A stretch of 28,996 nt of DNA, from positions 1 through 28,996 of the IMG/VR virus record IMGVR_UViG_3300042887_001784, one strand, 5' to 3'. The position numbers were made by a program, and so were the translations under genes. The notes beneath the pieces were generated by a model. It worked only from the letters and a program-made list of their open reading frames with translations. It did no database searches and was not told the DNA's origin. This DNA comes from a virus. Below, piece after piece: positions 1 through 9,198 of this stretch. Every line of letters begins with the position of its first letter. Positions within the stretch are counted from its first letter, which is position 1.

Positions 1-1
1 A

Positions 2-145
2 GCGTATTGTCTTTCTGGCAGAGTTATTGTTGCGTACTCGCAAGCCATATCCTATTTCTGGCTTTGGCTCGGTTATTAGTTTGCCTTGATCAATGCTTTT
101 TGTCTCGTTCTTCTTTTTCTTTATTTTATTATCTTCTGGTTTCAT
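2..145 (-). CDS. Hypothetical protein, N-terminal part, cut by left edge
   Basis: The first 48 codons of a minus-strand gene are present; it starts at an ATG at 145 and runs off the window. The visible part begins MKPEDNKIKKKKNE and is very rich in lysine and other polar residues, with no signal peptide or membrane segment. It follows the PT-linker gene by 9 bases in the same direction, so it probably belongs to the same late operon, downstream of the tail tip genes. No strong Shine-Dalgarno sequence precedes the ATG. No family can be recognised from this fragment, and a function would be a guess. Confidence 0.55.
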   Translation of the reverse strand, partial: MKPEDNKIKKKKNETKSIDQGKLITEPKPEIGYGLRVRNNNSARKTIR

Positions 146-154
146 AGTTTTATA

Positions 155-1159
155 TCAGGTTTGTATGTCATAGTATGTTCCAAAGTTTGTATAATCTTGT
201 GGATCTGTTGAGCCAGCAGCATTTGTCAATCGTATATTATAATAATAACGATATACTCCACTTCCCATATCATCTGGAACGCCTTCATATGGTGGAGTGC
301 TACCATTGCCAATGTTATATGTTGATGTTGTAACACCGCTTGATACATAACTGCTGCCATTGTAATAATACCATAGGCGTCCAGTTATACTTGGATAACC
401 ATCATTTCCTGTATGAGTTATTGTTATAGAGTCGCCGTCTGTGTATGATGTGCCTGCTGCTGGGCTGAATGTTGCATATGTTGGCAATATATTCTTATAT
501 ACATTTACTTCCCACTCAAATGTAGTGGACCAGCCAGCGGCATTTTGTATTTCCACAGCATAATAATATCTCCAATAAGTTCCAAAGTCATCTGGTGTGC
601 CTGTTGGACTTGATCCTATTGTATATGTTTGTGTGGTTACACCAGCAAGTTCATAACCAGTGCCATTCCAGTTATACCATCTATATCCAGTGACTGGAGT
701 ATTATTGAGAGCAGTCACTGTAACAGAAATACTAACACCCTCATCTTTATTTTGTCCAGTTATTGGATTGAATGAAACACTTGATACAGGTTCTGGTGTA
801 GTTGTTGGTGTAGGTGTAGGCGTTGGAGTTTCTGTTGATGATGGTGTTGGCGTAGGCGTTTCGCTTATTGTAGGTGTTGGTGTTGGTGTATAACTTGGGG
901 ATACAGTCGGCGTAGGTGTTGGTGTACCACCACCACCGCCAAATGCTTTGAACAATGTGGCTATATCTGTTCCACCGGTCTTGAACCCTGTATCAAAGCC
1001 AATAAGATCTCCTCCACTGCTTTGCTCAAACAAGTTTGATATATCACTGCCAGCAACTTTATAGCCAACATCTGCTCGCTTGGTAGTTGTGCGAGCAGCA
1101 AACAGTGTGTCTATATCTACTCTTACTGATGCACTGATGCAGGTATAGCCAGTAGCCAT
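155..1159 (-). CDS. Probable virion surface protein with PT-repeat linker and two Ig-like repeats
   Basis: 334 residues. Residues about 1-78 carry three degenerate copies of a GxKxxGxDIxxLF-like motif (DIDTLF, SDISNLFEQ, TDIATLFKAF) ending in a glycine run. Residues about 79-123 are a TPTPTP linker. The rest is two tandem Ig-like repeats of roughly 90 residues, each with an FxPxxG start, a GYRWY/GRLWY core, a GVTTxTYxIG turn and a YRYYY-type edge. The start is one base after the TAA of the tip gene (TAATATG), and GGAG lies upstream inside that gene. The downstream position next to the tail tip gene and the beta-rich architecture suggest a fibre or decoration protein exposed on the tail tip; the role is inferred. 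The PT linker closely resembles the one in the gene at 16511-16996. Confidence 0.8.
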   Translation of the reverse strand: MATGYTCISASVRVDIDTLFAARTTTKRADVGYKVAGSDISNLFEQSSGGDLIGFDTGFKTGGTDIATLFKAFGGGGGTPTPTPTVSPSYTPTPTPTISETPTPTPSSTETPTPTPTPTTTPEPVSSVSFNPITGQNKDEGVSISVTVTALNNTPVTGYRWYNWNGTGYELAGVTTQTYTIGSSPTGTPDDFGTYWRYYYAVEIQNAAGWSTTFEWEVNVYKNILPTYATFSPAAGTSYTDGDSITITHTGNDGYPSITGRLWYYYNGSSYVSSGVTTSTYNIGNGSTPPYEGVPDDMGSGVYRYYYNIRLTNAAGSTDPQDYTNFGTYYDIQT

Positions 1160-1160
1160 A

Positions 1161-4100
1161 TTATCTTCTCTCCAGTATAGTAATGCGTTGGCGTAAGTTT
1201 TCTATCATCAACTGCTGTTCTTTGATGGCAGTAAGCAGTAATGGAGTTAGTTTGCTATAATCAATGCTGTCTGGCTTACCTTCACTATCTTTGCCAACAA
1301 TCTGCGGATATACTTCATTTACTTCTTCAGCAATAAGACCAACAACATTTTTTTTGCTACCATCCTTTAGATCATACATCTTGGCTTCTAGTTTATTCAG
1401 TATATCAAGTGATGTATAAAATCCACGAATGTTTGTTTTATATTTTAAACCAGATGTTGTATTGAATGCTGGAGCATCAACATCTGCGTTATATATGAAC
1501 TTTCCTGTGCCGTCGGTATTGAAGTATATATTTCCATTACCTTTATGACTCAATGAAGTATTACCATTTGTTCCACTATCACGGATTATACGAAAGTCAT
1601 AGTCTGTGGCAGCAGTTGATGATATAAAATCAATATATGTTGCTCTATCGGCTTGATCATAAAATCCAACTTCTATGCTATTATTGTTATAATGATTATC
1701 TCCAAGTCTGTTGCTTGTGCCACGAACATCTACTCCATTGTTCCAATATAATGTGCCATTACGCTGAACTTGTCCTTGTTCAGTTGCTGCTGTTCTAAAT
1801 CTTATAGTGCCATCGCCAGAAGTTGTACCAACATTACCAGCACTCAATACAAGTGTGCCTCTTGTTCCAGCACCTCCACCACCAACACCTACAAGGTCAA
1901 TCTGGGCACCATTACTTTCACCGTTGGCACTACCACCAGTTATAATAAAGTTTCCGTTATTATCCTGATATCTCATACCATTCTGGCTGTTGATCATTAT
2001 GCCAGAGCCAGTTATTTCAGGAGACTCTAACTTGGCAGCAGTAAGTTTTACTGTGGCATTGATTGTACCAGCAGTTATTTTACCAGCGTCAAGTTCGCGG
2101 ATCAGTGCCTGTGGCATATACACGCCATTAGCATCAGCAACAAATGATTGTGTTATTCCAGCAGTGGTTGTATTGTATATCTTGAATACATCTGCCTGCA
2201 CAACAAACTCACTTGCTGCACTACTTTGATTTAGTATTCTAAATCCAGATACTCTATTTGTTCCTGTGGTTGTTACTGTAAGAGCATATTGATCTCCATA
2301 GTTTACAACGCTTTGGCTGATTGGTGTTATTCTACCATCATCAACTGCCTGCCAAGTTGATCCATTCCATCTATATGGCTTATAGTTGTCATCAGTATCC
2401 CACCATAGATCACCAATGGCCAATGAAACACCAGTTGGTGCTGTTGTTTGATACCAAGATACTTTACCATTCAATCTTTCTGGCGTGCTCCAACTTCCAA
2501 TCAGGGTAATGCCGTCTGCACCGCTGATAATACCATTTGACACCCATAATGTATTACCATCATCAGCAGGAATGCTGGTGCTCCAGAATGCTGGTGTAAG
2601 ATTGCCAGTTGGTGTAGATGGCTGTGTTGCACTGCGACGATAAATCTGATATTGTATATTACCAGCACTACCGGATGCACCAGTAGCACCAGCACCAATC
2701 GCAGCAACAGTAGCATTTACTGGACTGCTGACGCTTGAAGTATTATTGCTGGTATCTATATTCTGTAGCCAAGCATAATATATGCTGGAAGAAGATATTG
2801 TCTTGTTCCAAGTTGTGCCAGATATAGTTCCTTCCAGAGTTGATCCACCAAAGTTATTGGCTGTATTCAGCCATATTCTGGTGAACTTATAGTCTGTATC
2901 AACAGCGGGATTGGTCCAAGTAAGAGAAAAACTACCAGATCCACCTGTGGCAACAATATTGGTTGGTGTTTGCGGAGCAGTATTATCGCCACCAATATAA
3001 AGACTGCTGCTTACAAATGGGCTATATACACCAAGATAGTTAACATTGCGTGCCCTGAACATATATGTGTTGCCCGCAACAACATCAAGTGTAGTAAATG
3101 TATTATCTGTTCTGCTTACCAGAGCAAGGGCATCAAAGTTAGCAGATGCTGTGTTCTTGAACTCAAGAGCAACATCTGCTATGCTTCCACTATAAGAAGC
3201 ACTCCAAGATAGTGTCGCACTTGGAAACACAGTGCCATCCTTGTCAATAGTGGTTGTCTCAACTGCACTAAATCCAAATGGTGCTACAACACTGAATGGA
3301 CTTGGCAAGTTTGTATTTGGACTCAAATCACGATCAACATCCTCATCAACTGGAAAGTCATATATGGTTGCCGCAGTTTCCTTTAGCACCATAGCAATGC
3401 TCAAGTCTGTGTTAATGTTAAGTTCATTTACCTCAAATACTTTATTTTCCCAGCCATATCTCTTTAAACTCAAATATACATTATCACCAGCAATAAGTTG
3501 CAATCCACTGATCTTGGTGGTCAATGATACAGTAAGATCCTGACGACTATCAAGCAATGTCAGTTTAGCAATGCGTCTTGCTACTGTATGATCACTTACA
3601 GAAGGCATCTCAAGGTCTATTGGATTTTCTATACCATTGTCTTCATTCAGATAAAAACTGCTGGTTATAGGAACAAAGTCTGATGCCTGATAACTTGATG
3701 TATAATATTCATCTGGCTGGACTGCGGCGTTACTTACACTATATGGATTACCATCAATGTATATACCTCTTACACTATTGAACGCATTGGCTTGCGATGT
3801 CTTGGTTGTAACAGTTATACCACCAATAAGATCATCTTCATTGAGTGATACAGTTGGTGTGCTATATGCACCAGCCTTTATTATAAACTGACCATTGCTA
3901 TAAGCAAGTTTACCATAGCAACTCTTTAGTATATTTTCTATGATTGTTGCTGGCTTGGTGTTTAGTAGAAATGTATAGTTACAGGTATATCTTTTACCTG
4001 TACCAGCACCATATGGTTCATAGTTGCAAACATCTCTTGCTGCTGCAAAACTTGCTGTGTTTATTTCATCACTGGTTGCCCCAAAGTAGTTCTTTAGATA

Positions 4101-4784
4101 ATGCAATAATATAAGTGATGGATTATCATAATAACTTACTGGTGTATTATCAACATCATATAACTTATGACCAACCACCACGGCAGATATATTTGGTATA
4201 CCATTAGGATATACAGCAGGATCAGCAACCAGTTTGGCATATATACTGGCGATACCATTTAGTCTATGATCACTGGTCCATTCTGTGGCAGGCGTCATAA
4301 CATATGCTGTTTGGTTATTTGTACCAACCTTATATGTCATTGCCAGTTTATCGGCTGGGAATATTGTACTTTGACCGCTACCACTGCTAAAAGCAACCAC
4401 ATCATTGAAGAAGATATTCTTGAACTCGCTTACTTCGTGTCCAGCAATACCAACAATCATATGTAAAAACTCATTCTTACCAGAGAAGTTGCTGCTGTTG
4501 GTGCTGATAAATAATATAGGACCAGATACACGATTGATGCCATATATCACTCTGCGTGATGCTATGGTGTCTCTTGTCATTGTAATCTTGCCATTGGCGT
4601 CGCTTTGCAGATTGCCAAATGCTGGTATCTTTTGCATTGATCGTATGCTGGCATATGTGCCTGCGGCAACGACGGCATAAGCAGCATATGTGGCGGCAGT
4701 AGGAGCCCAAACAGGCATACTTACAGCGACTGCTCCCCAAACTTCTAATATCAATGTAGCAACTGCTGGGATAATCTGTGGCAT
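1161..4784 (-). CDS. Tail tip / central fibre protein (lambda J-like) with C-terminal S74 self-cleaving chaperone
   Basis: 1207 residues. The N-terminal 490 or so residues resemble phage tail tip attachment proteins, including an Ala-rich hydrophobic stretch at about 5-48 and the family-like region around ARDVCNYEPYG. Two fibronectin-III-like domains follow at about 500-605 and 605-700, then a short GATGASGSAG collagen-like bit and a stretch with GDLWWDTDDNYKPYRWNG resembling fibre regions of J proteins. The C-terminus (about 1105-1207) is an intramolecular chaperone of the peptidase S74 / endosialidase type, ending in a coiled coil. The Ser and Lys of the presumed catalytic dyad fit S1111 and K1116 in SGLKYKTNI, although the usual Asp after Ser is Gly. 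The protein should form the tail tip and contact the receptor. It directly follows the NlpC/P60-like gene through a TAAAATATG junction. Confidence 0.92.
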   Translation of the reverse strand: MPQIIPAVATLILEVWGAVAVSMPVWAPTAATYAAYAVVAAGTYASIRSMQKIPAFGNLQSDANGKITMTRDTIASRRVIYGINRVSGPILFISTNSSNFSGKNEFLHMIVGIAGHEVSEFKNIFFNDVVAFSSGSGQSTIFPADKLAMTYKVGTNNQTAYVMTPATEWTSDHRLNGIASIYAKLVADPAVYPNGIPNISAVVVGHKLYDVDNTPVSYYDNPSLILLHYLKNYFGATSDEINTASFAAARDVCNYEPYGAGTGKRYTCNYTFLLNTKPATIIENILKSCYGKLAYSNGQFIIKAGAYSTPTVSLNEDDLIGGITVTTKTSQANAFNSVRGIYIDGNPYSVSNAAVQPDEYYTSSYQASDFVPITSSFYLNEDNGIENPIDLEMPSVSDHTVARRIAKLTLLDSRQDLTVSLTTKISGLQLIAGDNVYLSLKRYGWENKVFEVNELNINTDLSIAMVLKETAATIYDFPVDEDVDRDLSPNTNLPSPFSVVAPFGFSAVETTTIDKDGTVFPSATLSWSASYSGSIADVALEFKNTASANFDALALVSRTDNTFTTLDVVAGNTYMFRARNVNYLGVYSPFVSSSLYIGGDNTAPQTPTNIVATGGSGSFSLTWTNPAVDTDYKFTRIWLNTANNFGGSTLEGTISGTTWNKTISSSSIYYAWLQNIDTSNNTSSVSSPVNATVAAIGAGATGASGSAGNIQYQIYRRSATQPSTPTGNLTPAFWSTSIPADDGNTLWVSNGIISGADGITLIGSWSTPERLNGKVSWYQTTAPTGVSLAIGDLWWDTDDNYKPYRWNGSTWQAVDDGRITPISQSVVNYGDQYALTVTTTGTNRVSGFRILNQSSAASEFVVQADVFKIYNTTTAGITQSFVADANGVYMPQALIRELDAGKITAGTINATVKLTAAKLESPEITGSGIMINSQNGMRYQDNNGNFIITGGSANGESNGAQIDLVGVGGGGAGTRGTLVLSAGNVGTTSGDGTIRFRTAATEQGQVQRNGTLYWNNGVDVRGTSNRLGDNHYNNNSIEVGFYDQADRATYIDFISSTAATDYDFRIIRDSGTNGNTSLSHKGNGNIYFNTDGTGKFIYNADVDAPAFNTTSGLKYKTNIRGFYTSLDILNKLEAKMYDLKDGSKKNVVGLIAEEVNEVYPQIVGKDSEGKPDSIDYSKLTPLLLTAIKEQQLMIENLRQRITILERR

Positions 4785-4787
4785 ATT

Positions 4788-5165
4788 TTATTTCTCCGTA
4801 TAATAGTATACACTTGTTATTTTATTTCTGTCTCTGAATGCACCGCCTGCAAACAATGCTTTATTGCCATCAAATATACCGATGGCATTTTCTGCTATGA
4901 CAACATCTCCAACATATATGGCATTATCTTCTCGTTTGCTAAATCCGGCAGATGTAAGCACACCGTGCCAACCACCCTTTTGGAAGATCAGTCTCCAACT
5001 TGCTTTTTCATCAACACATTTATCAATATATTCAGATAAAAAATCCTTGCCATACATATGCTTTAGCATCTTGCCAACAAAGAAGCCACAGTTGTTCTTT
5101 GACCAATCAAACTTCTCTTTATGAAGTTCAGATAGTTTAGTATAAAATGTAGAGTCAATATACAT
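4788..5165 (-). CDS. NlpC/P60-like tail assembly protein (DUF6950-like)
   Basis: 125 residues. The pattern fits the small papain-like proteins found just before the tail tip gene in many siphophages: a Trp-containing segment followed by NNCGFFVGKML with Cys26 as the likely nucleophile, a GWHGVL segment with His67 or close by, then YVGDVVIAENAIGIFDG, the usual GDVV strand pair. It sits between the DUF2163-like gene and the tip gene, the place where lambda gpK is encoded. Such proteins are thought to act in tail tip assembly or local peptidoglycan cleavage during entry. The C-terminal catalytic His is not obvious, so activity is uncertain. No strong Shine-Dalgarno is seen; the start lies 2 bases after the upstream stop. 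Confidence 0.75.
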   Translation of the reverse strand: MYIDSTFYTKLSELHKEKFDWSKNNCGFFVGKMLKHMYGKDFLSEYIDKCVDEKASWRLIFQKGGWHGVLTSAGFSKREDNAIYVGDVVIAENAIGIFDGNKALFAGGAFRDRNKITSVYYYTEK

Positions 5166-5167
5166 AG

Positions 5168-5806
5168 TTATGATGACATTCCTGAACCATCTGTATTACC
5201 ATCATCTTCGCCACTATTGCCAGTGCTGCCCGGAGCACTTGTGCCCCAATATACGGCTTTATCTGCCATACTGGATATAAACTCCAAGCCTTTATCATTT
5301 GGATATAACTGCTTTTGTGCTTCATCTGTATAACGCACATCTTTGGTGCGATTTAGTTCTATGAGTCTGCTTTCACATTTTACAGTTATGGTTGATATAT
5401 CAGCACTTTCTTGTATAAGAAGTTGGTCCATATATCCTCTAAAAAGTGTTACTTGCTCATAACTGCTCATATTTGTATTGAACAATACAAGATATACTAC
5501 AGCATCTCTGCCACGATATGATCCACTCAAGGCAAGACTTACATATTCTGTAGGTATACCAGATAATGTAAGATCCATTGTCTTGGCAGCAACTTCAGTT
5601 GTTTCTGTAACTGTGGATATGCTGCCAAATGTGCCAACACCAAGATAATCACCACTGCCGCCTATATCACTGAATGATTTACTGGTATTACCTGTCCATA
5701 AACGCACAGGAGCACTACCACTAAAGTCAAGATATGCAGCAAAATACGGCTGTATCAGTGTTACGCTACTACTAACATATGTATCTGTTACATTAGGTCT
5801 ACTCAT
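5168..5806 (-). CDS. Minor tail protein, DUF2163-like N-terminal type
   Basis: 212 residues. The run VRLWTGNTSKSF near residues 35-46, the RGYMDQLLIQES strand at about 123-134 and CESRLIELNRTKDVRYTD at about 143-160 match the conserved pattern of DUF2163-type baseplate or minor tail proteins. These proteins sit between the distal tail protein and the NlpC/P60 protein in many siphophages and gene transfer agents. The gene overlaps its upstream neighbour by ATGA (5803-5806), indicating translational coupling. The product is expected in the tail tip hub. The last 20 residues are Gly/Ser/Asp-rich and probably flexible. The family call rests on motif recognition, not on a search. Confidence 0.78.
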   Translation of the reverse strand: MSRPNVTDTYVSSSVTLIQPYFAAYLDFSGSAPVRLWTGNTSKSFSDIGGSGDYLGVGTFGSISTVTETTEVAAKTMDLTLSGIPTEYVSLALSGSYRGRDAVVYLVLFNTNMSSYEQVTLFRGYMDQLLIQESADISTITVKCESRLIELNRTKDVRYTDEAQKQLYPNDKGLEFISSMADKAVYWGTSAPGSTGNSGEDDGNTDGSGMSS

Positions 5807-6348
5807 ATTGCTTCAATCATTGGGATTGTAATGCCAGTAATCATCATTTGATCAACGCTATAGTTTACATCATTGGTTGCCAGACGCATTCTTACGCCAG
5901 CACTTGTATTGATGCTATATGCTGTGCTTGGTATCAACTTTGGAAATAGTGATGTTGCAGTTGTAAACTGAACAAGTCTGTTGCTGGTATTATCATATCC
6001 ATATTTGCCAACCTGAACCGTGCCACTGCTTACAGTAAAGTCATTACCAGTTGCTGTGGTTGTTATACCAACAGTATTTGATATCAAAAACTTGCTTGGT
6101 AACTTGAATGTAAATGTGCCAGTAGTTCCAGCAAGAGCATTTAGAAATCCAGTCAGTTCCTCGGCATCTGTCTGGAATAGTGGTGCAAGTGTAACAGTCA
6201 GTTCCCACCATTGACCGCCATAACGATATATCTGTGTCTTGCCAGTATATGGCGATTGGAACTGCGTGGCGATTGATCTTGATGTAAAATCTATGCTACG
6301 AGGCTGTAGTCTGGTATTAGTTGGATATGAAATGGGATATGACGGCAT
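5803..6348 (-). CDS. Minor tail protein following the tape measure (distal tail-like)
   Basis: 181 residues, immediately downstream of the tape measure gene and overlapping the DUF2163-like gene by ATGA. The sequence begins MPSYPISYPTNTRLQPRSIDF and continues with GGQWWELTVTLAPLFQTDAEELTGFLNAL given here in two parts: GGQWWELTVTLAPL, then DAEELTGFLNAL. A strand with a WW pair and an acidic helix is a layout I associate with distal tail or lambda gpM/gpL-type proteins in environmental phages. Beta-rich, no signal peptide or membrane segment. The position suggests a ring at the tube end that links tube to tip. The start lies after TAAAATATAAAATATTATG, two TAAAATA copies with no clear Shine-Dalgarno. 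The exact family is uncertain. Confidence 0.72.
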   Translation of the reverse strand: MPSYPISYPTNTRLQPRSIDFTSRSIATQFQSPYTGKTQIYRYGGQWWELTVTLAPLFQTDAEELTGFLNALAGTTGTFTFKLPSKFLISNTVGITTTATGNDFTVSSGTVQVGKYGYDNTSNRLVQFTTATSLFPKLIPSTAYSINTSAGVRMRLATNDVNYSVDQMMITGITIPMIEAI

Positions 6349-6361
6349 AATATTTTATATT

Positions 6362-8836
6362 TTAGACTGGTGATATTCCTTTGGCATATGAACCACCACG
6401 CTGTCTGGCATCAAGAACACCAGCCATTGCTTCACTCTTGAAGCGTGGTAATAGTTGTAGCATTTCTGCTCGCACAGTTTGGGCAACACCAGTCTGCACA
6501 TATATATTCTGCACTACATTGGTTGACTCACCCGGTTGCATATCATTTGGCAGTATATATCCATTCTGTGCTGGAACAAATGTTTCTGGACCTGCTTCAC
6601 CAACACGATATGCTCCACCCATAGCAACAGGACCACCTCTTGCTCTTGGAGTTAGACCAGTTAGTTGTCCAAATGCTGCACCAGCAACAGGATTTATAAA
6701 TCCTATGGAAGCCATTATACCTTGCAGTATTGCTGTGCGTAATATCAATACAGTGATGTCTTTTAGAATACTCTTGAATACATTCTTCAGGGCATCACCA
6801 AAGTTCTGTCCTTCTACTATTGCTCTGCTGAACTGGTCAGCAAAGTCAGACATATACTGGAAGCCTTGTGCTATTGCTTCATTTCTGGTCAAGAATACCT
6901 TTGCTTCTGCCTGAAGAAGCATTATCTTTTTCTGCTGATCTGTAAGAGCCAATCTGATAGCACCTTTTTCCGACTCTCTGGATGCTGCAAGAAGTTTATT
7001 TATTCTAACAAGATCTTCTGTATATTGTGCTTCACCAAGAAGTTGCTTGTCGTTTAGTGCTATAGCAATTTCTCTTTGATATATCGCATCCTTTTGTTGT
7101 TTGATGGTTAGTGCAGCAAATGTTGCTTCTGTTTGATACTTGGCTTGTATTGCAGCTGCTTCTTGCTGTAATAACTCAAGCCTTCCTTGAGTCAATGTGC
7201 CTTGTTGCTCATATCCCTGCAATATCTTTTGTAATGTAGCAACTTCAGTCTTTGCAAGTGCCTCAAAATATGCATTGGACTCTTTTAGTTTGTCATCCAA
7301 CTCTGCTAATGGTCTCGATATATCTCTAACCTCTTTATTGCTATTGCGTAAAACATCCAATATATTGACATTTGACCCTCTTGGTAAAGCAATCAAATCT
7401 CTTTGTAGTTTCAAGTATTTTTCTGTTGGGTCATATAATGCTCTATATGAACTACCTAAACTATCTATTACTGTTCTTCTTTCTTGGTCTGTTCTTATAC
7501 CATTGGCAACAAGAGCATCCAAATCTTCTAAGATTTTCTTATATCTGTTTGCTGGGTCAATAGCATCATCATATGCAGCACCAAGAAGTTTTATATTATC
7601 AGCCTTTTGTTTTTCGGATAAACCTTTATCAGCATTTATCTTTGCTACTTCTGCGGCATATTTTTTGACCGGGTCAACCGCAAATACATAAGCCTGTGAA
7701 ATGCCAGCAATAAGTTTGAGCCTATCTTCTTCACTCAACCTATTTTTCTTTACCAGTTCATTTATTTTATCTACTTCCGAGGCATATTTTGCCGCAGGGT
7801 CAATGCTGGCAAGAATACTATCTCTTACTTTTCTAAATGCTTCTGCCTGCAATGCAAGTGCGGCTGCTCTTTCTCTATCTGCCGCTGCTCTTTGGCGTAG
7901 CAATGCCTGTTCTTGTTGTGCCTGTGCCACATCGCCAATACCAGTATTTGCTCTACCTTGTGCTTCTTCTATAGCCTTTCTAAAGTTTGCAGCACCTGCC
8001 AATCCACCTTGACCCATAAACGCAGCACCTGTTGTTGAACCACCCGGTGCATTTTTTTGCAGGTTCATCAACTGTTGTGTCGCCAATACTACTTGTCCAG
8101 CAAACTCTATTGCTGCTCGTGTAATAGTTGTAAAGGTTGATGTAGCACTATCACCAAGTCTATCCAATGCTGCTATTGCTTCTTCACTGTTTACAAAAAT
8201 ACTATCCGTGGCTTTTTTTATACCACCAGATGCTGCAATATCCTGAAGAGCATTTAATACTTTTGCTGAACTTTTACCAAGAACTTCTTGAGCAAGTGCG
8301 GCTCTTTTGGCAGGATCAGATATACCATCTAATGCTCTGGAGAACCTTTCTACCTTATCTTCTGGAGACAGTTGTATAAAACTATTGGCATCAATACCTA
8401 ACTGTGTAAAAGCATCCTGTAAAGATTTATTTCCTTCTGACGCATCTATGGCACTCTTTTGTAGTTTGTTGAATACATTGCTTACATCTTCTAATGTATT
8501 TCCACTTTTCTGAAATACACTCTCAAATCTTTGCAAGTTTGATGTGCTTATATTTAGTTGATCAGACAGATCCTGTAATCTACCAGCAGAGTCAAGTATT
8601 TGTTTAGCAAAAGAGGCAAATGCTCCACCAACTGCAATATTACGAAGTTGATTTAGTTGACGGCTCAATGAGCCAATGGAACTACCAGTCTTTTTAGCAG
8701 AGTTTGATATGCCATCAAAACTCTTTGAGGCATCATTTGCTGTCTTTTTTGTTTGAGTTTCAACAATCTTTAGCCCCTGTAGATACTTTGATACATTGGC
8801 TATAAAATCAACGGCGATGGTGCTGATGGTGCTCAT
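6362..8836 (-). CDS. Tail tape measure protein
   Basis: 824 residues, the longest protein between the tail chaperones and the tip genes, as expected for a tape measure. Residues 1-130 are helical with Ser/Lys-rich heptads. The middle is alpha-helical and Gln/Ala/Glu-rich. Four copies of a repeat of about 41 residues start with DPxxKY at about 346, 388, 427 and 469 (DPAAKY, DPVKKY, DPANRY, DPTEKY), each followed by an LSE-type helix and an LGxxY helix. The C-terminal part holds a hydrophobic segment (about 700-725), an ARGGPVAMGGAYRVGEAGPE motif and a GYILPND-like motif, a signature seen in lambda gpH-type tape measures. It sets tail length and is ejected with DNA. An AT-rich leader with TATAAT and ATACTTATATAA lies just upstream. 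Confidence 0.93.
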   Translation of the reverse strand: MSTISTIAVDFIANVSKYLQGLKIVETQTKKTANDASKSFDGISNSAKKTGSSIGSLSRQLNQLRNIAVGGAFASFAKQILDSAGRLQDLSDQLNISTSNLQRFESVFQKSGNTLEDVSNVFNKLQKSAIDASEGNKSLQDAFTQLGIDANSFIQLSPEDKVERFSRALDGISDPAKRAALAQEVLGKSSAKVLNALQDIAASGGIKKATDSIFVNSEEAIAALDRLGDSATSTFTTITRAAIEFAGQVVLATQQLMNLQKNAPGGSTTGAAFMGQGGLAGAANFRKAIEEAQGRANTGIGDVAQAQQEQALLRQRAAADRERAAALALQAEAFRKVRDSILASIDPAAKYASEVDKINELVKKNRLSEEDRLKLIAGISQAYVFAVDPVKKYAAEVAKINADKGLSEKQKADNIKLLGAAYDDAIDPANRYKKILEDLDALVANGIRTDQERRTVIDSLGSSYRALYDPTEKYLKLQRDLIALPRGSNVNILDVLRNSNKEVRDISRPLAELDDKLKESNAYFEALAKTEVATLQKILQGYEQQGTLTQGRLELLQQEAAAIQAKYQTEATFAALTIKQQKDAIYQREIAIALNDKQLLGEAQYTEDLVRINKLLAASRESEKGAIRLALTDQQKKIMLLQAEAKVFLTRNEAIAQGFQYMSDFADQFSRAIVEGQNFGDALKNVFKSILKDITVLILRTAILQGIMASIGFINPVAGAAFGQLTGLTPRARGGPVAMGGAYRVGEAGPETFVPAQNGYILPNDMQPGESTNVVQNIYVQTGVAQTVRAEMLQLLPRFKSEAMAGVLDARQRGGSYAKGISPV

Positions 8837-8880
8837 AGATTATAATATTCTTTTATATAAGTATTATAAACGCAGTCTGT

Positions 8881-9198
8881 TTAGTCTTTTTTAGACGACA
8901 TATATTTTATAAACTGCGATTTTATATCAGCCTCTTGCTCATTTACATTCTTGTCTGGCTGCGGCATAAAGTCTTTTGGCTCATACTTCTTTTTGCCACC
9001 ACCCATACAGTTTGCCATTACACTACAAAGAAGGGCAGTCCTGAAGTCTGCCCTTTTTTCTTTTTCCTTCCAAGCACCTACGAGTGCTATATACAATGGA
9101 TCACTTGGACTCATTTTATACAAGTCTTCAAGTGCAACCGGCACATTTAGTTCTACTATGGCAAATGCCACAATATCGTGTGCCGATATCTTCTTCAT
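8881..9198 (-). CDS. Tail assembly chaperone, second component (lambda gpT-like)
   Basis: 105 residues, directly upstream of the tape measure gene. The central part (AFAIVELNVPVALEDLYKM) is helical, then RTALLCSVMANCMGGGKKKYEP is followed by DFMPQPD; a C-terminal xKxYxPxDFMP segment is typical of the second chaperone encoded before tape measure genes. Its ATG overlaps the TGA of the first chaperone gene (ATGA at 9195-9198), so it appears to be made by termination-reinitiation. In lambda-like phages the second part is made by a -1 frameshift, but no canonical slippery heptamer is visible at the end of the first gene and the -1 frame has a TAA just before this ATG. Expected to bind the tape measure during tail assembly. 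Confidence 0.75.
   Translation of the reverse strand: MKKISAHDIVAFAIVELNVPVALEDLYKMSPSDPLYIALVGAWKEKEKRADFRTALLCSVMANCMGGGKKKYEPKDFMPQPDKNVNEQEADIKSQFIKYMSSKKD

Noticed and set aside
660-893. Plus-strand frame with a VGVGVGV repeat
   Set aside because: It is the antisense of the TPTPTP linker and has no start context.
9028-9056. Hairpin AAGGGCAG / CTGCCCTT with T-run on the plus strand
   Set aside because: Lies inside the second chaperone coding sequence, and no plus-strand gene is upstream; probably chance.
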